Positions 62,801 to 64,000 of a stretch of 64,000 nucleotides of DNA are shown here, piece by piece. The stretch spans positions 62,001-126,000 of IMG/VR virus record IMGVR_UViG_3300027754_000045; one strand, written 5' to 3'. Made by a program: the position numbers and the translations under genes. Numbering within the stretch: position 1 is the stretch's first letter; each line of letters starts with the position of its first letter. Origin of the DNA: a virus. A model generated the notes under the pieces. That model was not told the origin of the DNA and made no database searches. It worked only from the letters and a program-made list of their open reading frames with translations.

Positions 62801-63380
62801 AAAAAGGCACTAAATATGAAATTTCTGTTTCAGGAAGATATGCGTCTTTTTTGTCGCCTGCTAAATTTGCACTTGATTGTATGCTAGAACGTCCATTAGT
62901 GCCTATTGGTGTGGTTAATACTATGTCATCTGTTCTTGTGACATCAGTAAAATCTTTAAATTTTACTGATTTATTGTAAATATTTGTTGTGAATGATTTT
63001 AGATTTTTTTGAGTTCCTAAAAAACCTAAACAATCTTTTCTTGTTTTAGTTAACTCTATAGTATCCAAAAACATAGTATCACTTAAACCATCATTAAAAA
63101 TAATATCTAAATCAACTAAATTATTGTTTCCGAGCGATCCAGTACTTCCAACAACGCAAATACCTCCATATTGAAGGTAATTGTAGATACTCCACCACTC
63201 TCCAGCCCAAGCACCAGTAGGACCAGAGGTTTTATACGAACTATCGTTTAGTCTACCCAACCAACTATTATAAGAAGGAATCGTCATAAGACCTATTTCT
63301 TTTTCAGAAACAGTACCAAACAAATTCAATAAAGTAGGTGATGGTATTCCAGCAATAATTATGTCATCTATAGTTGGCAT
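59817..63380 (-). CDS. Tail-sheath homologue (gp18-like) with a large RCC1-like propeller insertion
   Basis: 1187 residues. Residues about 1-235 resemble sheath N-terminal parts (S-I-Y-N-Y-L-Q-Y-G-G-I-C-V-V; T-R-K-D-C-L-G-F-L), and residues about 960-1187 match the C-terminal domain of T4 gp18 (Y-A-F-E-L-N-N-E-I-T-R-S; Y-T-V-V-C-D-E-T-N-N-T-P; then an I-D-I-T-L-K-I-P strand). Between them, about 720 residues are RCC1-type repeats (V-A-V-G-Y-H-H-T-C-V-V-T ... V-C-W-G; L-A-L-K-T-D-G-S-V-V-H-W-G; V-A-L-K-T-D-G-S-V-V-S-W). Late promoter and AAAGGAA lie upstream. A standard gp18 would lie left of the window, so this may be a second sheath. Confidence 0.85.
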   Translation of the reverse strand: MPTIDDIIIAGIPSPTLLNLFGTVSEKEIGLMTIPSYNSWLGRLNDSSYKTSGPTGAWAGEWWSIYNYLQYGGICVVGSTGSLGNNNLVDLDIIFNDGLSDTMFLDTIELTKTRKDCLGFLGTQKNLKSFTTNIYNKSVKFKDFTDVTRTDDIVLTTPIGTNGRSSIQSSANLAGDKKDAYLPETEISYLVPFLDYSTSSDWLDRSKHNKTEIYYNSDTKGFIINPSLVKKGFSKNVLSGVTGISAGNISIGPNHIAVVTSTGGYTAFESSFNTETKFRTTPPSGLTGIKSVAVGYHHTCVVTAGGNVVCWGQEDRNKAYSQTGYNISGVCSSVPIGLIYGTGTPQSHPLTALDTPYGISLTNAGNNNNTTTNIPPPLVPVRINGITLTDIIQVFCPTSYNFDGIKLGRSGFSNFAISAGGTYYGWGIGENLNFPITIYSQGSATYQSSYLTSYVNNYKTAYPSFQKTPAHSLSNSITPLNNIPGLDNNDIDYINLSNTTSSKNTGITQDWKFYEDYMMVFKDKKVKSIKNLHSNIIDKIVIDKSVKNSLPGENYVSYYKGGISLYNNGRIDAFGSLAGLCSSTNNFIVQKGLQNKFLHVGGATLDFNVYNNQTNSGGLTYTNVYTSDHSFIAISDNKIYYTNTMADIVINQQQKWYEPIQWPLGTTLTNVIDAKTSYSMVRLNCENSGGAADNYNYFTFIVAILKNRNVVVIPSGAVYRSSIGNSNDLNSYTDVNNVGETEFHNQYLGTNSNGNGITLSGGTTYGSVIKILGQTLSDVTQTCCGLLTTLNSTSQIVIQNQILALKTDGSVVHWGNSSNKNIPQIANNSVVYLESAVNLIDNHICTDPEISTAIDTRYVALKTDGSVVSWLMSNGNDNYLHYPGPYTSVSTNFDGPFAVNMKGDIEVLYSTDNYLKLENENYLSFDKVYAHSHYIIATTKNDKFRILDYYKNFLNNQDYRFVNKPDYSTTEGSNYYTNDNNLCFFSDKKQIISPWTNTIVNISTNTDAAGCIARLSTTKDRWRPFSGISRGSLLNTLPTPINEFSSNDDENYLSAVYNKTKNNNDVVFLNGNKLATHLFSFDNYDKINEVYFLTLLRKTIKNIFKTYAFELNNEITRSKLKLNIVSELNIILSYNGISSYTVVCDETNNTPLKTKTGSLFIDITLKIPSIIDNVVLNCIIDGNEITI

Positions 63381-63400
63381 TAGTTTTTGTTCCTTTTACA

Positions 63401-63408
63401 TATTTATA
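63401..63408 (-). promoter_or_regulatory. Late promoter TATAAATA (minus strand)
   Basis: Exact octamer, 20 bases before the sheath-like ATG at 63380, with AAAGGAA between them. Confidence 0.82.
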
Positions 63409-63426
63409 AATAAAAATTATATGTTT

Positions 63427-64000
63427 TTATTTTGACTGTAATCCTAGTTGTATGGCAACAGAATTACGAATTTTTGTAATTTCATGAACAGCTAAAGTTT
63501 TATCCACAATCTCAGCTTTTACCGAACTACACCACTGAATCATTAAAAAACCAGTTATTTCGTTTTGTATCCAAATAGGAATTACTGAAAATGCTTCAAC
63601 ATTCCTAGATTCTAAATATTGCTTAAAATAACTATCTTTAAGGTCCTGAGAATAGTGTAATTTTGCGTTATCTTCTACCACAAGATTTAATAGAGGAATA
63701 AACATTGAACACAAAAAACCACGTATTCTTGAGCCATCAGAAGCAATACCTTTTTCAAGAGATTCGTGGGTAAGACTAAATTTCCTCATTGATACACCAT
63801 CCATAAAATATTCGCCATTATGGAGTTGTATGATTTGAGCACGAGCAGAATCTGTTACTAATCTGAGTTCTGTGAGAAGTTCATGTATTTCACTGTGAAC
63901 TATGAAAAAGTTGTCCATTTTCAGGTAACTCTTCAATTTAGACCAACTTTTCATGAAACCTATTATTACACCAATAAAAATTGCTGTATAAATTGCCCAA
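63427..64000 (-). CDS. Membrane-anchored GAF-like protein (5' end outside window)
   Basis: The frame is open to the right edge. Upstream of the first Met (63954) it reads W-A-I-Y-T-A-I-F-I-G-V-I-I-G-F, a membrane helix, so the true start is beyond 64000. The visible 190 residues end in a GAF-like domain: I-I-Q-L-H-N-G-E-Y-F near 40, a mid-helix, F-S-V-I-P-I-W-I-Q-N-E-I-T-G-F-L-M-I-Q-W. It may sense a small ligand at the membrane or be a host-derived regulatory fragment; no effector domain is visible. Confidence 0.6.
   Translation of the reverse strand, partial: WAIYTAIFIGVIIGFMKSWSKLKSYLKMDNFFIVHSEIHELLTELRLVTDSARAQIIQLHNGEYFMDGVSMRKFSLTHESLEKGIASDGSRIRGFLCSMFIPLLNLVVEDNAKLHYSQDLKDSYFKQYLESRNVEAFSVIPIWIQNEITGFLMIQWCSSVKAEIVDKTLAVHEITKIRNSVAIQLGLQSK

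Overview
The window is about 64 kb of a lytic T4-like myovirus genome. The evidence is a T4-type core read directly from the proteins: major capsid protein gp23 (cut by the left edge), UvsY, UvsW, late sigma factor gp55, gp47/gp46, RNase H, sliding clamp gp45, clamp loader gp44/gp62, RegA, DNA polymerase gp43, UvsX, helicase gp41 and primase gp61. DNA is AT-rich, genes are packed with ATGA or TAATG overlaps, and no photosynthesis, integrase or tRNA gene was seen. The phage makes deoxynucleotides with a B12-dependent (class II) ribonucleotide reductase and ThyX. The host cannot be named; a lipobox protein hints at a Gram-negative host.

Layout. 1-12.4 kb (+): end of gp23 with a strong terminator, a tail-tube-like gene, then recombination, late-transcription and replication genes through regA. 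12.4-27.2 kb (+): about 17 accessory carbohydrate genes (glycosyltransferases, epimerases, a short aminotransferase, an acyltransferase, methyltransferases and a three-part epimerase-cupin-methyltransferase fusion). Many are chained by ATGA overlaps and most are more AT-rich than the core. 27.2-41.9 kb (+): host-contact proteins, namely a 2513-residue protein with ten IPT/TIG-like repeats and enzyme-like C-terminal regions, a collagen-like protein, an 1140-residue fibre and smaller proteins. 42-51.5 kb (+): a nucleotide-related gene, gp43, a 39-residue membrane peptide, UvsX, gp41, gp61, ThyX and the reductase. In T4, regA and gene 43 are adjacent; here about 30 kb lies between them. 51.5-64 kb: mostly minus strand. 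It holds a long proline/alanine-rich protein, then (+) a membrane-anchored trypsin-like protease, a 26-residue membrane peptide, a GIY-YIG endonuclease and a RuvC-like resolvase, then a leftward late block with lysis-like membrane proteins, small conserved proteins, a tail-sheath homologue carrying a large RCC1-like insertion, and a membrane-anchored GAF-like protein cut by the right edge.

Regulation. gp55 is encoded, and T4-type late -10 elements (TATAAATA, or the variants CCTAAATA, ACTAAATA and AATAAATA) precede late genes on both strands. Several on the plus strand lie so close to the start codon that transcription should begin on or within 2 bases of it, with no Shine-Dalgarno, which predicts leaderless mRNAs. 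Host-type promoters (TTGACA/TTGACT, nearly always a 16-bp spacer, TATAAT-like -10) sit before rnh, the GDP-mannose-epimerase-like gene and the nucleotide gene, and inside the 3' ends of gene 43, uvsX and a fucosyltransferase-like gene.

Most notable: the sheath protein with an inserted beta-propeller, the repeated late-promoter/start-codon fusions, the giant repeat-plus-enzyme tail protein, and the triple fusion enzyme.
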